NCBI GenBank assembly: GCA_023301765.1
Contig: JALZUC010000013.1
Span: 1 to 64,000 of the forward strand
Direction: 5' to 3'
DNA from: Akkermansiaceae bacterium
GTDB lineage: Bacteria; Verrucomicrobiota; Verrucomicrobiia; Verrucomicrobiales; Akkermansiaceae
DNA length: 64,000 nucleotides
The notes beneath the pieces are model-generated. The model was given only the letters and a program-made list of their open reading frames with translations, was not told the origin of the DNA and made no database searches. Shown piece after piece: positions 1-7,899 of this stretch. The translations under genes were made by a program, and so were the position numbers. The first letter of the stretch is position 1, and each line of letters begins with the position of its first letter.

Positions 1-4
1 AAAA

Positions 5-80
5 TGGAGCCGGTTAACGGATTCGAACCGTTGACCTACTGATTACAAATCAGTTGCTCTACCAACTGAGCTAAACCGGC
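5..80 (-). tRNA. tRNA-Thr (anticodon UGU)
   Basis: Read on the minus strand, a 76-nt cloverleaf is visible. The acceptor stem is GCCGGTT (80-74) pairing with AACCGGC (15-9), followed by discriminator U and an encoded CCA (7-5). The anticodon stem ACTGA/TCAGT encloses the loop TTTGTAA, giving anticodon UGU (Thr). The T arm contains GGTTCGAATCC. It decodes ACA and, by wobble, other Thr codons. It points away from the alanine dehydrogenase gene, so the two have separate promoters in the roughly 137-bp gap. Confidence 0.95.
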
Positions 81-217
81 ATTTTCTGATGTTTGCACTC
101 GGCGAAAAGTTAAAATCACCGAAGGCGGTGCGAGTATTTCCATCTTGGCACATTGTGCAAGGTTTTTTGTTATAAATTTCTGGTTTTATTAATGTCTAAC
201 ATTATCATTTTAAAATT

Positions 218-1327
218 ATGATAATCGGAGTACCCAAAGAGGTTAAAAATCAAGAGCATCGCGTCGCAATGATCCCCTCATCTGCAGGAGAGCTCGTTAG
301 TCGTGGCCATCAAGTGTTAGTGGAAAAAGGAGCCGGTATTGGAGCTAGTTATAATGACTCTCTCTATGAAACGGTGGGAGCCCGTATCATCGATTCCGCC
401 GAGAAAGTATTCTCAGAGTCGGAAATGATCGTAAAAGTAAAAGAGCCGCAGCCATCTGAAGTCGCCATGCTCAATGAACAGCACACTCTATTTACCTATC
501 TACACCTCGCAGCAGATAAGGCTTTAACAGAATCCTTAGCCGCCACAGGCGCCACGGCTATCGCCTATGAAACCATCGAGGTAAATGGTAGACTCCCTCT
601 GCTTGAGCCTATGAGTGAAATAGCAGGGCGGATGTCCGCCATCGTAGGTAGTTACCATTTAGCTAATCATCGTAAAGGACGTGGTATTTTATTAGGTGGC
701 GTTCCTGGTGTAGCGCCGGGAAGAGTCCTCGTTATTGGCGGAGGAACAGCAGGAGTAAACGCTGCTCGTGTGGCCGCAGGCATTGGTGCAGACGTCACTA
801 TTCTGGAAGTCGATTTTGATCGAATGAGATTCCTAGACATCACAATGGAAGGCGCTCATACAGTCTATTCTAATGAAGCGAACCTTGCCGAATTACTCCC
901 ACGTGTCGACCTCGTCATCGGTGCTGTCCTCGTCCCAGGAGCTAAGGCACCCAAGCTAATTACCAGAGAGATGTTACGCATGATGCAGCCAGGCAGCGTG
1001 CTCGTTGATATTGCCGTGGATCAAGGTGGTTGTGCAGAAACTACACGCCCTACCACACACGATAACCCAACGTATATAGAAGAAAACGTCCTTCACTATT
1101 GCGTAGCTAACATGCCCGGTGCCTATGCACGCACAGCTACCCAAGCACTTGACAATAATACTCAACGCTGGACGATGATGATTGCAGAGATGGGAGTAGA
1201 AGCCGCTGCTGCATCACGCCCAGAACTTATTAGTGGTATTAACTGCATGAGAGGGAACGTAACCTATGAAGCTGTCGCTAAAGCTCATGACATACCTTAC
1301 GTTAACCCCTTAGATCTTTTTGGTTAA
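218..1327 (+). CDS. ald: Alanine dehydrogenase
   Basis: This enzyme catalyses NAD-dependent oxidative deamination of L-alanine to pyruvate and ammonia, and the reverse reaction, in the cytosol. At 369 aa it has the usual family length. The start MIIGVPKEVKNQEHRVAM is the typical N-terminus with the Arg that contacts pyruvate. The catalytic His lies in YLHLAADKAL near residue 96. The NAD-binding Rossmann motif GGGTAGVNAA is near residue 172, and the Asp of the DIAVDQGG segment is near 267. No Shine-Dalgarno sequence precedes the ATG. It is monocistronic, converging on the heme A synthase gene with about 20 bp between stops. It could serve nitrogen assimilation or alanine use. The family assignment is secure. 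Confidence 0.96.
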   Translation: MIIGVPKEVKNQEHRVAMIPSSAGELVSRGHQVLVEKGAGIGASYNDSLYETVGARIIDSAEKVFSESEMIVKVKEPQPSEVAMLNEQHTLFTYLHLAADKALTESLAATGATAIAYETIEVNGRLPLLEPMSEIAGRMSAIVGSYHLANHRKGRGILLGGVPGVAPGRVLVIGGGTAGVNAARVAAGIGADVTILEVDFDRMRFLDITMEGAHTVYSNEANLAELLPRVDLVIGAVLVPGAKAPKLITREMLRMMQPGSVLVDIAVDQGGCAETTRPTTHDNPTYIEENVLHYCVANMPGAYARTATQALDNNTQRWTMMIAEMGVEAAAASRPELISGINCMRGNVTYEAVAKAHDIPYVNPLDLFG

Positions 1328-1348
1328 AAATTTCACCTAGAAATTGAT

Positions 1349-2338
1349 CTACCCTAAATTAGGTCTCTTGGCTGCTAATAACCATAGGAAAAGTGAACTC
1401 ACTAAAATAGCTGATAAGCCTACATGTAGCACTTGAGTAATGGGTAATATCCCCACTTGAGATAAAATCAGACCTAAAACCATCTGGGATAGCACAGCAG
1501 CCAGAATTATTCGTTCTAGTGGCTTTGCTCCCGTATTTGCTCTACTTGCTATAATAAAAAAATAGGTTGCCGCTAACAAAATAGCCCAAGAACCACTGCG
1601 GTGAATTAGATAGGTAACACTCTGCTCCAGCTCCCCCACCCACTCTGAGCGTGGCGCATCCGGATGTGTCTTTTTTAGCTCATCCGTTTTCTCTCGGATT
1701 TGTGAGCCCAAAACTCCTTCCGCTAAAACTAATATAAAGAGTAACACTGCTATCTTCTTCAGCCCGGTGTGGCAGTTAGACAAAGTCAATCTCCACGGAC
1801 TATCACAGCCGCGCCATGCTATAAAGATCAGAACGCAGAGCATAGCAATCGCCAGTGCCATATGGATAGTAATCACCCCTGGCTTTAATCCACTGTGAAC
1901 AATCTGAGCTCCCATCCAGGCATTTACACCTAATAAAAGTATAGCCACTACTGCTCCTGTAATTACACTGGGATATCTGTATTTCCTCCTAAATGACATA
2001 CCAAATACTGCGAGCGTAAGTAAACTCAGAGGTAATGAGGTAAGGCGGTTCACATACTCCGTCCATGTATGCACAGGGTTATAACTTGCGATGATAGACT
2101 CCCTAGTAATCGTCTCTGGATCTATACCGAACTGCAGTGCCTTACGGCGGTATTTCTCAATATCGAGTTTCTCTGGATCTATCTGATCAGAACTTGTAGG
2201 AGGAATCAAGCAGCCCCAGCACTTTGGCCAATCCGGACATCCCATCCCCGCACCAGATGCACGGACAATTGCACCTACAAAGATCAAAACAACCAGTGCC
2301 ACGCAGGCCGCAATAGCCACTTTTTGAAACCTATTCAC
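1349..2338 (-). CDS. ctaA: Heme A synthase (COX15/CtaA family)
   Basis: This is a polytopic inner-membrane protein that oxidises the heme O methyl group to make heme A for aa3-type terminal oxidases. The 329-aa sequence begins with a TM helix and GAIVRASGAGMGCPDWPKCWG, the family signature with its Cys pair. Conserved histidines lie in NPVHTWTEYVNRL, in IVHSGLKPG, in LIHRSGSWA and in LHVGLSA. The long periplasmic segment between the first two helices (about residues 35-90) is typical of the alpha-proteobacterial/COX15-like branch. The start codon is GTG. No ctaB or cytochrome oxidase subunits lie nearby, so they must be elsewhere. The gene implies an aerobic, heme A-using respiratory chain, which fits the complex I operon further along. 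Confidence 0.9.
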   Translation of the reverse strand: MNRFQKVAIAACVALVVLIFVGAIVRASGAGMGCPDWPKCWGCLIPPTSSDQIDPEKLDIEKYRRKALQFGIDPETITRESIIASYNPVHTWTEYVNRLTSLPLSLLTLAVFGMSFRRKYRYPSVITGAVVAILLLGVNAWMGAQIVHSGLKPGVITIHMALAIAMLCVLIFIAWRGCDSPWRLTLSNCHTGLKKIAVLLFILVLAEGVLGSQIREKTDELKKTHPDAPRSEWVGELEQSVTYLIHRSGSWAILLAATYFFIIASRANTGAKPLERIILAAVLSQMVLGLILSQVGILPITQVLHVGLSAILVSSLFLWLLAAKRPNLG

Positions 2339-2443
2339 ACAACTTACTTAAACCGTAAATACACCGCTAGCAAGTCTCACAATAATGAGAATTTTAAATT
2401 TAGTGCTTAGGATTTGAGAATTATCTCCTAGCTTCTGGCCGTC

Positions 2444-3694
2444 ATGCCATCTCAAGCTAGTAATGTCCGCCGTGCCGCAGTCTCATCACTCCGCGCATGG
2501 GCAAAAGGCCACGCCTATATGGACGGCCTTGTAGAAAAACACGCATCTAAAAACGGCCTCAGTAGACAAGACCGTGCGCTGCTCCAGTCCATTGTCTACG
2601 CCGTGCTACGTCATCGTAGGCTCCTAGACCATTGGATAGGTAAACTACGTAAAGGAAAGCTAGATCATGAAACACGCGATGTTTTACGAGTAGGACTCTG
2701 CCAGCTACTTATCCTACACATTGCAGACCATGCCGTAGTTAATGAAACAGTAAACTGTGCAAAAAAACCAGTTCAAGGCCTCATCAACGCCGTACTACGT
2801 CAGGCTATCACCAGACGCAAACGCCTCATGGAAGATGTGGAAGATCTCGCACCAGCACTACAGCTATCTCATCCTGACTGGCTTTATAACAGGTGGCGGA
2901 AGATTTTCGGGAAAGCAGATACCCTCAAACTGATGAACTGGAATAATCAACCAGCTGATGTGATTGCACGAGTGAATGAACTAAGAGAAGGGGCACTAGC
3001 AACCGTTAGTCAGTATGAAAAATCCGAACCTCTAGAAGGGCTGGAGGGCTATTATAAAATCTCAGGCCCACCTCCCGGCGAATGGATGAAACACGGACTC
3101 GTCTACATACAAGACCCCGCTACAAGACACTGTGTAGAACTATTAAACCCTGCTCCTGGCGAAACTATCCTAGACGCCTGCGCAGCGCCGGGAGGAAAAT
3201 CAACACTCATAGCCGCCAAAATGAATAACCGTGGTGCATTGCTCTGCACAGATAGCAATGAAAAGCGCTTACCGCGCCTAGACGAAAACCTCAAGAACCT
3301 TGGTATAGATATTACCAGCACACAACAACATGACTGGACCAAGGAAGCGCCTACCGAGTGGCATGGCAAATTTGATGCTATTTTACTCGATGTCCCCTGC
3401 TCAAATAGTGGTGTACTAAGACGCAGGATTGACGCTCGGTGGAGACTCCGTGTAGAGGACATAACTGCACTCGTAGCCATACAAGAACAAATTCTCAGCA
3501 ATGCACTACCATGCCTAAAAGATGGCGGTAGAATAGTCTACTCCACCTGCTCCATTGACCCGGAAGAAAACCGTAACCTCATCAATACCTTTCTGCTCAA
3601 AAATAAAGCATGGAAGCTAGATGCAGAACATATAGCCCAGCCCTTCAAAGATAACTCAGATGGAGCCTATGCTGCACGCCTTTCAAAAGTATAA
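2444..3694 (+). CDS. rsmB: 16S rRNA (cytosine-C5) methyltransferase RsmB
   Basis: This enzyme uses S-adenosylmethionine to methylate C5 of a 16S rRNA cytosine (C967 in E. coli numbering). The 416 aa divide into an N-terminal NusB-like RNA-binding domain (about 1-140) and a C-terminal NOL1/NOP2/Sun methyltransferase domain. The SAM motif LDACAAPGGKST is near residue 243. The two catalytic cysteines are visible in DVPCSNSGVLRRR (about 315) and YSTCSIDPEEN (about 365). Length and domain order match RsmB rather than the shorter RsmF/NOP2 types. It is followed 59 bp downstream by a tiny membrane protein gene and then nadD, probably as one transcript. Confidence 0.94.
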   Translation: MPSQASNVRRAAVSSLRAWAKGHAYMDGLVEKHASKNGLSRQDRALLQSIVYAVLRHRRLLDHWIGKLRKGKLDHETRDVLRVGLCQLLILHIADHAVVNETVNCAKKPVQGLINAVLRQAITRRKRLMEDVEDLAPALQLSHPDWLYNRWRKIFGKADTLKLMNWNNQPADVIARVNELREGALATVSQYEKSEPLEGLEGYYKISGPPPGEWMKHGLVYIQDPATRHCVELLNPAPGETILDACAAPGGKSTLIAAKMNNRGALLCTDSNEKRLPRLDENLKNLGIDITSTQQHDWTKEAPTEWHGKFDAILLDVPCSNSGVLRRRIDARWRLRVEDITALVAIQEQILSNALPCLKDGGRIVYSTCSIDPEENRNLINTFLLKNKAWKLDAEHIAQPFKDNSDGAYAARLSKV

Positions 3695-3753
3695 TTACTA
3701 GATAAAGGATATTCTGGACGTTTACCAGATATGACACTAAGCTATTTACCACG

Positions 3754-3888
3754 ATGAAGTCCTGTCTTAGCCTCATAATTGCATTCGTTATTTTTATCCT
3801 CTTTGCAGGAACTGCAGGAGTGCTCTGGTACGCCAGCTCAAGCACTGAATTCAGCGAAGCTCCAAATACCAAAGAAGCCGGGCGTTAA
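3754..3888 (+). CDS. Small single-pass membrane protein (44 aa), unknown
   Basis: I do not recognise this family. The 44-codon reading frame starts MKSCLSLIIAFVIFILFA and contains one strongly hydrophobic helix (about residues 5-26), then a short polar tail rich in Ser, Glu and Lys ending in AGR. A Cys at position 4 precedes the helix, but the lipobox spacing is wrong for a lipoprotein. It fits neatly between rsmB and nadD, ending 15 bp before the nadD start, which suggests a real co-transcribed gene. As a 44-codon frame it remains uncertain. Confidence 0.5.
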   Translation: MKSCLSLIIAFVIFILFAGTAGVLWYASSSTEFSEAPNTKEAGR

Positions 3889-3903
3889 ACACACACCTTT
3901 TCT

Positions 3904-4494
3904 ATGCAAAGAGCGCAAAAAAAAATCTGCCTCTTTGGTGGCACATTTGACCCCATCCACCTCGGCCACAGTAACATGGTCGAAGTTGCCCTCAATACAC
4001 TAGCAATTGATGAAATCATCATCCTCCCATGTAGGCAGTCCCCTCACAAAAAAGGAAAAAAACACGCTAGCGGGCAGCATAGGCTAGCAATGTGTAAGCT
4101 ATCTGTAGCTGATATACCCTCTACCCGAGTAGATGACATTGATCTACTAGCACCTGAACCTTGTTACTCATGGCGCACTGCTGAGCTCATGCAGCAGCGT
4201 TACCCAGACGCCCGCCTGTTCTGGTTGATGGGTTCAGATCAATGGCAGGCACTACCACTATGGAATAAGCCCGAGCATCTTGCCAGTCTCGTAGAATTTA
4301 TCGTTTTTAGCCGTGGGTCCACCCCTCAGCCCCGCCCAGGTTACCGCCTACACAGCATCAAAGGCTGCCACCCAGCATCTGCTACAGAAATTAGAGAGTC
4401 AATCGACACTTCACAACATTCAGTAGTAAAAAAATGGCTCCACCCAGAAGTATTTAAATACGTAAAGTATCACCAACTTTACCTACAAAAATAA
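3904..4494 (+). CDS. nadD: Nicotinate-nucleotide adenylyltransferase
   Basis: The enzyme transfers AMP from ATP to nicotinate mononucleotide, giving deamido-NAD in NAD biosynthesis. The 196-aa protein has the nucleotidyltransferase signature GGTFDPIHLGH (residues 11-21) with the HxGH motif. It also has the substrate-binding run CRQSPHKKG near residue 43, and MGSDQWQALPLW near 115. The C-terminal SATEIRESI corresponds to the ISSTxIR motif, with Ala replacing one Ser. It closes the likely rsmB-small ORF-nadD transcript. The next gene has its own promoter. Confidence 0.94.
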   Translation: MQRAQKKICLFGGTFDPIHLGHSNMVEVALNTLAIDEIIILPCRQSPHKKGKKHASGQHRLAMCKLSVADIPSTRVDDIDLLAPEPCYSWRTAELMQQRYPDARLFWLMGSDQWQALPLWNKPEHLASLVEFIVFSRGSTPQPRPGYRLHSIKGCHPASATEIRESIDTSQHSVVKKWLHPEVFKYVKYHQLYLQK

Positions 4495-4524
4495 AAATCC
4501 TGACACACTGAGAAGACCTCACAG

Positions 4525-4553
4525 TTGACCTATGGGCAAACCACGCCTATATT
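4525..4553 (+). promoter_or_regulatory. Sigma-70-type promoter for the TPR gene
   Basis: TTGACC at 4525-4530 and TATATT at 4548-4553 are separated by exactly 17 bp. The expected transcription start is near 4560, leaving a leader of about 40 nt before the ATG at 4599. This is one of the best hexamer pairs in the window. Confidence 0.6.
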
Positions 4554-4598
4554 GTTTAGGATTTCCTTTCAGACGTTCACCTCTGCATATCACTGGTT

Positions 4599-5396
4599 AT
4601 GAATCATATACTTTCAGCATCCCTTCTCAGCCTAGCCTTCAGCTCAATCTCATGGGCCCAAGGCACCACAGAACCTCAGTCAAACAATAATGAGCGCGCC
4701 CAAAAAAGCCAAATGGCTACGGATAAGGAATTATGGCAAAAATTCAGTAACCTTTCTCAACAGAAACGACAGGACTTTCAGCTGAAGTATAATAACAGTC
4801 AGAATATTTTTAATCAAAAGCGTATTTTTGATACCATAGAATCACTTGATGAACTCGACTCTATATTTAATGATCACCCAGCTACGCTTAACCTTCGTGG
4901 TGCATGCTACGTAGAGCTTCGAGCATTCAATAAAGCAAAAGATATTTTCAATAGACTCATACAAGTCTCACCTGACAACACTAACTTACTATTTAATATC
5001 GCCGAAATAGAGTTTGTTACCAAAAACTGGCAAGTTTCCCATGACCTCTTTTCCGACATCATACTTAAGGTGCCGGCTAGTAAATCACTACTTCGCCTCT
5101 GTGAATTTAAAGTGCTACTCTGCAAGCTAAAACTTGGACAAGAAAAGGAAGCTAAGGCCATAATGAATCAATATGACCGCTGGGATGACTCTCCTTTTTA
5201 TCATTATTCACGCTGTGCCATTCTTTACCACGAAGGGAAAGTAATAGAAGCATCCAAGACCCTCCGTGATGTCCGTATTATCTGGGCTAACAGTAATATT
5301 CTCGCGCCGTGGCAGGACACTCTTGTTGAGTTCGGCTACATACGTAGCTTCTACGGTGGTGATATAGAAGATGAAATCCCTCAAACTGAAGAATAA
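4599..5396 (+). CDS. Secreted TPR-repeat protein, unknown role
   Basis: The 265-aa product starts with a cleavable signal peptide (MNHILSASLLSLAFSSISWA, about 20 residues). A Gln/Asn/Ser-rich linker follows, then helical TPR-like repeats (about residues 75-215), for example the segment around HPATLNLRGACYVELRAFNK and the next around PDNTNLLFNIAEIEF. The tail is acidic. It is probably periplasmic or outer-membrane associated and acts as a protein-interaction scaffold. I cannot name a partner. It has its own promoter at 4525-4553 and converges on the deaminase gene, with only 9 bp between stops. Confidence 0.75.
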   Translation: MNHILSASLLSLAFSSISWAQGTTEPQSNNNERAQKSQMATDKELWQKFSNLSQQKRQDFQLKYNNSQNIFNQKRIFDTIESLDELDSIFNDHPATLNLRGACYVELRAFNKAKDIFNRLIQVSPDNTNLLFNIAEIEFVTKNWQVSHDLFSDIILKVPASKSLLRLCEFKVLLCKLKLGQEKEAKAIMNQYDRWDDSPFYHYSRCAILYHEGKVIEASKTLRDVRIIWANSNILAPWQDTLVEFGYIRSFYGGDIEDEIPQTEE

Positions 5397-5419
5397 CTCC
5401 ATCTTCTACATTGAGTTAT
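5393..5419. terminator. Inverted repeat between convergent stops
   Basis: ATAACTC (5393-5399) and GAGTTAT (5413-5419) form a 7-bp stem with a 13-nt loop across the junction of the convergent TPR and deaminase genes. There is no T-tract on either side, so it is a weak terminator candidate placed mainly by position. Confidence 0.25.
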
Positions 5420-5849
5420 CAGATATCTGCTCAAACTTAATACCATAGGTCGCCGCAATCTCCGGCGCAGCTGACTCCCGGTAAACATCGCGGTAATATA
5501 TCTCCTTAATACCATAAGCACACAGTGTCTGCATACATGAGGTACAAGGCATAGTAGTACATGCGATTATTTTCACCTCACCACGCTTAAAGAGGCTACA
5601 GAGATTCACCTCCGCATGGAGCATAAACTTCTGACGGTCATCACGGTTATCCCAAAACCCTTCAGGTGCATCAAACCCTGGTGCCAAGCCATTATACGCT
5701 GTGCCCACCACCCTGTTATCATAATCCAGTGCCGCGGCACCTACTTTACGAAAGGGATCTTCTGAACGCAGACTAGCCACCTGAGCTAATGCCATAGCAT
5801 AATGAGGGATACTTATCCGACTATTCGTACACGCACCATCGATCTTCAT
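5406..5849 (-). CDS. Zinc-dependent deoxycytidylate-deaminase-family protein
   Basis: This is a cytidine/deoxycytidylate deaminase-fold enzyme of 147 aa. Zinc and catalytic residues are visible: the HAE motif in FMLHAEVNLC and the PCxxC motif in TTMPCTSCMQTLC. The arrangement matches ComEB/dCMP-deaminase-like proteins, which make dUMP for thymidylate synthesis, though the exact nucleotide substrate cannot be read from sequence. I chose the ATG giving MKIDGACTNSR because a longer upstream start would overlap the divergent phosphoesterase gene and adds a Cys/Trp-rich stretch unlike the family. The two divergent starts are about 46 bp apart and must share a compact promoter region. Confidence 0.82.
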   Translation of the reverse strand: MKIDGACTNSRISIPHYAMALAQVASLRSEDPFRKVGAAALDYDNRVVGTAYNGLAPGFDAPEGFWDNRDDRQKFMLHAEVNLCSLFKRGEVKIIACTTMPCTSCMQTLCAYGIKEIYYRDVYRESAAPEIAATYGIKFEQISDNSM

Positions 5850-5895
5850 GGACAAACTCGAACATACACAGCAGTGTTTTGTCCAGTTATTTGCA

Positions 5896-6777
5896 ATGAA
5901 GGATAAAAAGAAGACACTTTTCACACGTCGTAACTTTATCGGCACTTCCATCATTGGTGGAGCCAGCGCCTTTTCCTATGCACGCTGGATAGAGCCCAAT
6001 CAAGTAACTGTCACAGAAAAGGAACTCACCCTCCCCCACCTACCACCAGCTCTTGACGGCTTGACTGTGGCACACCTCACGGACTTTCATTATAACCCTC
6101 AGACAGATGAGAAGTTAGTCAGCGAAGCCGTAGCTAAAACAAATGCAGCTAATCCGGATATCATCGCCCTAACAGGAGACTACGTCACGGACGACAACAC
6201 TGTACTAGCCCCTCTTATAATCCAACTAGCCAAACTTAAGGCAAAACACGGTATCTATGGCGTAATGGGAAATCATGACGGCTGGGCGGTAAAAGGTTGG
6301 TCAGAAAACACAGGCTTCTACCGAAAAGCCTTTGAAGCTGTGGGAATAGAATTTCTCGTTAATCAAGGCAGCACCATCCAGATACGTGGAGAAAAGGTCT
6401 TCATCGCTGGCACAGACTCTATCTGGTCAGGAATAGTAGATGCTCCCGCATGCTGGAAAGGCCACCGGGATGAAACGGTATTAGCGCTCGTGCATGAGCC
6501 AGATGTATTTGATCAGCTTATTAACGACTACCGAGTAGACCTACAGCTCTCTGGCCATACCCATGGTGGACAATGTCGCGTGCCATTCATAGGCTATGCC
6601 CCTGCCAAAGTGCGCTATGGAAAAAATTATATTTATGGAAATTATACCAAAGGCGATTCACAAATTTTTGTCAGCCGTGGCCTCGGCACAGTAGGCATCC
6701 GTGTCAGATTCGCCTGTGCGCCTGAGGTAGCCATCCTAAAATTACGGTCCGCCAATAGTACATTAACTAATAGCTGA
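5896..6777 (+). CDS. Tat-exported calcineurin-like metallophosphoesterase
   Basis: The 293-aa protein carries a twin-arginine-type leader (TRRNFIGTSIIGGASAF, about residues 9-25), then a metallophosphoesterase domain. The metal ligands are visible in order: LTDFHYNP (DxH), LTGDYVTD (GD), MGNHDGW (GNHD) and LSGHTHGGQ (GHTH). This is the YkuE/YaeI-like family, thought to act on phosphodiesters or lipid-linked phosphates at the membrane. An upstream in-frame ATG at 5848 would bury the twin-arginine motif behind extra residues, so 5896 is preferred. A long hairpin lies just after the gene. Confidence 0.88.
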   Translation: MKDKKKTLFTRRNFIGTSIIGGASAFSYARWIEPNQVTVTEKELTLPHLPPALDGLTVAHLTDFHYNPQTDEKLVSEAVAKTNAANPDIIALTGDYVTDDNTVLAPLIIQLAKLKAKHGIYGVMGNHDGWAVKGWSENTGFYRKAFEAVGIEFLVNQGSTIQIRGEKVFIAGTDSIWSGIVDAPACWKGHRDETVLALVHEPDVFDQLINDYRVDLQLSGHTHGGQCRVPFIGYAPAKVRYGKNYIYGNYTKGDSQIFVSRGLGTVGIRVRFACAPEVAILKLRSANSTLTNS

Positions 6778-6798
6778 GTTCTCTGAAGGAATAACACC

Positions 6799-6837
6799 TC
6801 GTAAAGCTCCCCCACCGAGCGCCCACAGCATTTACGA
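6799..6837. other. Bulged inverted repeat downstream of phosphoesterase
   Basis: TCGTAAAGCT (6799-6808) can pair with AGC-A-TTTACGA (6827-6837), a 10-bp stem with one bulge and an 18-nt loop. There is no U-tract after it, so it is not a classical intrinsic terminator. It could stabilise the 3' end or act as a protein site. Confidence 0.3.
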
Positions 6838-6963
6838 AGATAAAAAACCTCATTGAAATGACATTAAAAACAAATCCCCCCACTCTCCACGCTTAACCGT
6901 TACGTCTATAGCGCTGAACTCGCCACATGCATTATTCTATCCCTCACTAAACTCATACTCCCC

Positions 6964-7827
6964 ATGAAAACCACTATAACGAACCTAAGTTTCAGCATAG
7001 CTATATGCAGTTCGCTCTTTGCTACCACAGCAGAGGAAATAATCATAAAACATGCCGTAGCCACAGCTGCGGAACTCGAAGCATATATAAAAGATAATCC
7101 CAGTGCCCCTGACAAAAGCCGCGCCGTAAGAGGGCTGCTAACCTCCTACAACACAACCGGAGAACACCAAAAGCGCATCGATATATTCCAAGCAAAATTT
7201 GATGCTCTAGGTTCAGGTGCCCAAGCGCATTCCATGCACCTTTTCAGCTACACCAATAGCCTCTATACACTTATGACCAAAAATGGTCAGGAAGCCGAAG
7301 CCGCCATAATGCTCAAAAATGCCTTAAAAAAAGCTTCTGGAAATGAAAAGGAAGAATGGCTCACTGAAACAATTACAGGACTACAAGCACGTTTAAACAA
7401 ACCAAAAGTAGGTGATACTCTTGAAATGAAATTCACTAGCCTTCAAGGTGAAGAAATTGACCTAGCAGCCATGAAAGGTAAAGTTGTCCTCATTGACTTC
7501 TGGGCTACTTGGTGTGGACCATGCATTGCAGAGCTTCCACATGTAAAAAAGGCCTATGACACATATCATGCTCAGGGCTTCGAAGTTATTGGAGTAGCCA
7601 TTGATAAAAAAGAAGATAAAGAAAAACTAATATCATTCATTGAAAAGAGAAAGCTACCTTGGCCACAGCACTTTGAGGAGTCAGGAAAAGCTAATCGCTT
7701 TATGACTCAATATGGAGTCACTCAGATTCCTACTACCTACCTCGTCGGAAAAGATGGTAAAATTATCGCTACAAATCTTCGTGGCGACAATCTAGAAAAA
7801 ACAGTGGATAAACACATCGCCAAGTAA
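6964..7827 (+). CDS. TlpA-like secreted thioredoxin (copy 1)
   Basis: The 287 aa comprise a signal peptide (about 1-21, ending ATTAEE), an Ala/Glu-rich helical N-terminal domain (about 25-150) and a TlpA/AhpC-TSA thioredoxin domain (about 155-287). The redox motif WCGPC lies in FWATWCGPCIAELPHVKKAY near residue 182, with cis-Pro in GVTQIPTTYLVGKDG. It is predicted to be a periplasmic thiol-disulfide reductase, as in cytochrome c maturation or envelope repair. It is clearly paralogous to the gene at 9086, with the same length and layout. Partner genes such as DsbD/CcdA are not in the window. Confidence 0.88.
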   Translation: MKTTITNLSFSIAICSSLFATTAEEIIIKHAVATAAELEAYIKDNPSAPDKSRAVRGLLTSYNTTGEHQKRIDIFQAKFDALGSGAQAHSMHLFSYTNSLYTLMTKNGQEAEAAIMLKNALKKASGNEKEEWLTETITGLQARLNKPKVGDTLEMKFTSLQGEEIDLAAMKGKVVLIDFWATWCGPCIAELPHVKKAYDTYHAQGFEVIGVAIDKKEDKEKLISFIEKRKLPWPQHFEESGKANRFMTQYGVTQIPTTYLVGKDGKIIATNLRGDNLEKTVDKHIAK

Positions 7828-7848
7828 CCAAATCAAATAAACATCACT

Positions 7849-7889
7849 AAAATGGGCGCTTTCGTTTAACGAAACCGCCCATTTTTTTC
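7849..7889. terminator. Bidirectional intrinsic terminator
   Basis: A strong hairpin has outer arms AAATGGGCG and CGCCCATTT, and an inner pair TTTCG/CGAAA around a short loop. It is flanked by A residues on the left and a T run on the right. It lies between the convergent ends of the TlpA-like gene and holB and can terminate both. Confidence 0.9.
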
Positions 7890-7899
7890 ACAGACGGCC

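Noticed and set aside
143-165. Sigma-54-like TTGGCAC...TGCAAG before ald
   Set aside because: The GG-to-GC distance is two bases short of the -24/-12 consensus, and the sequence can instead be read as an imperfect hairpin. Not called as a promoter.
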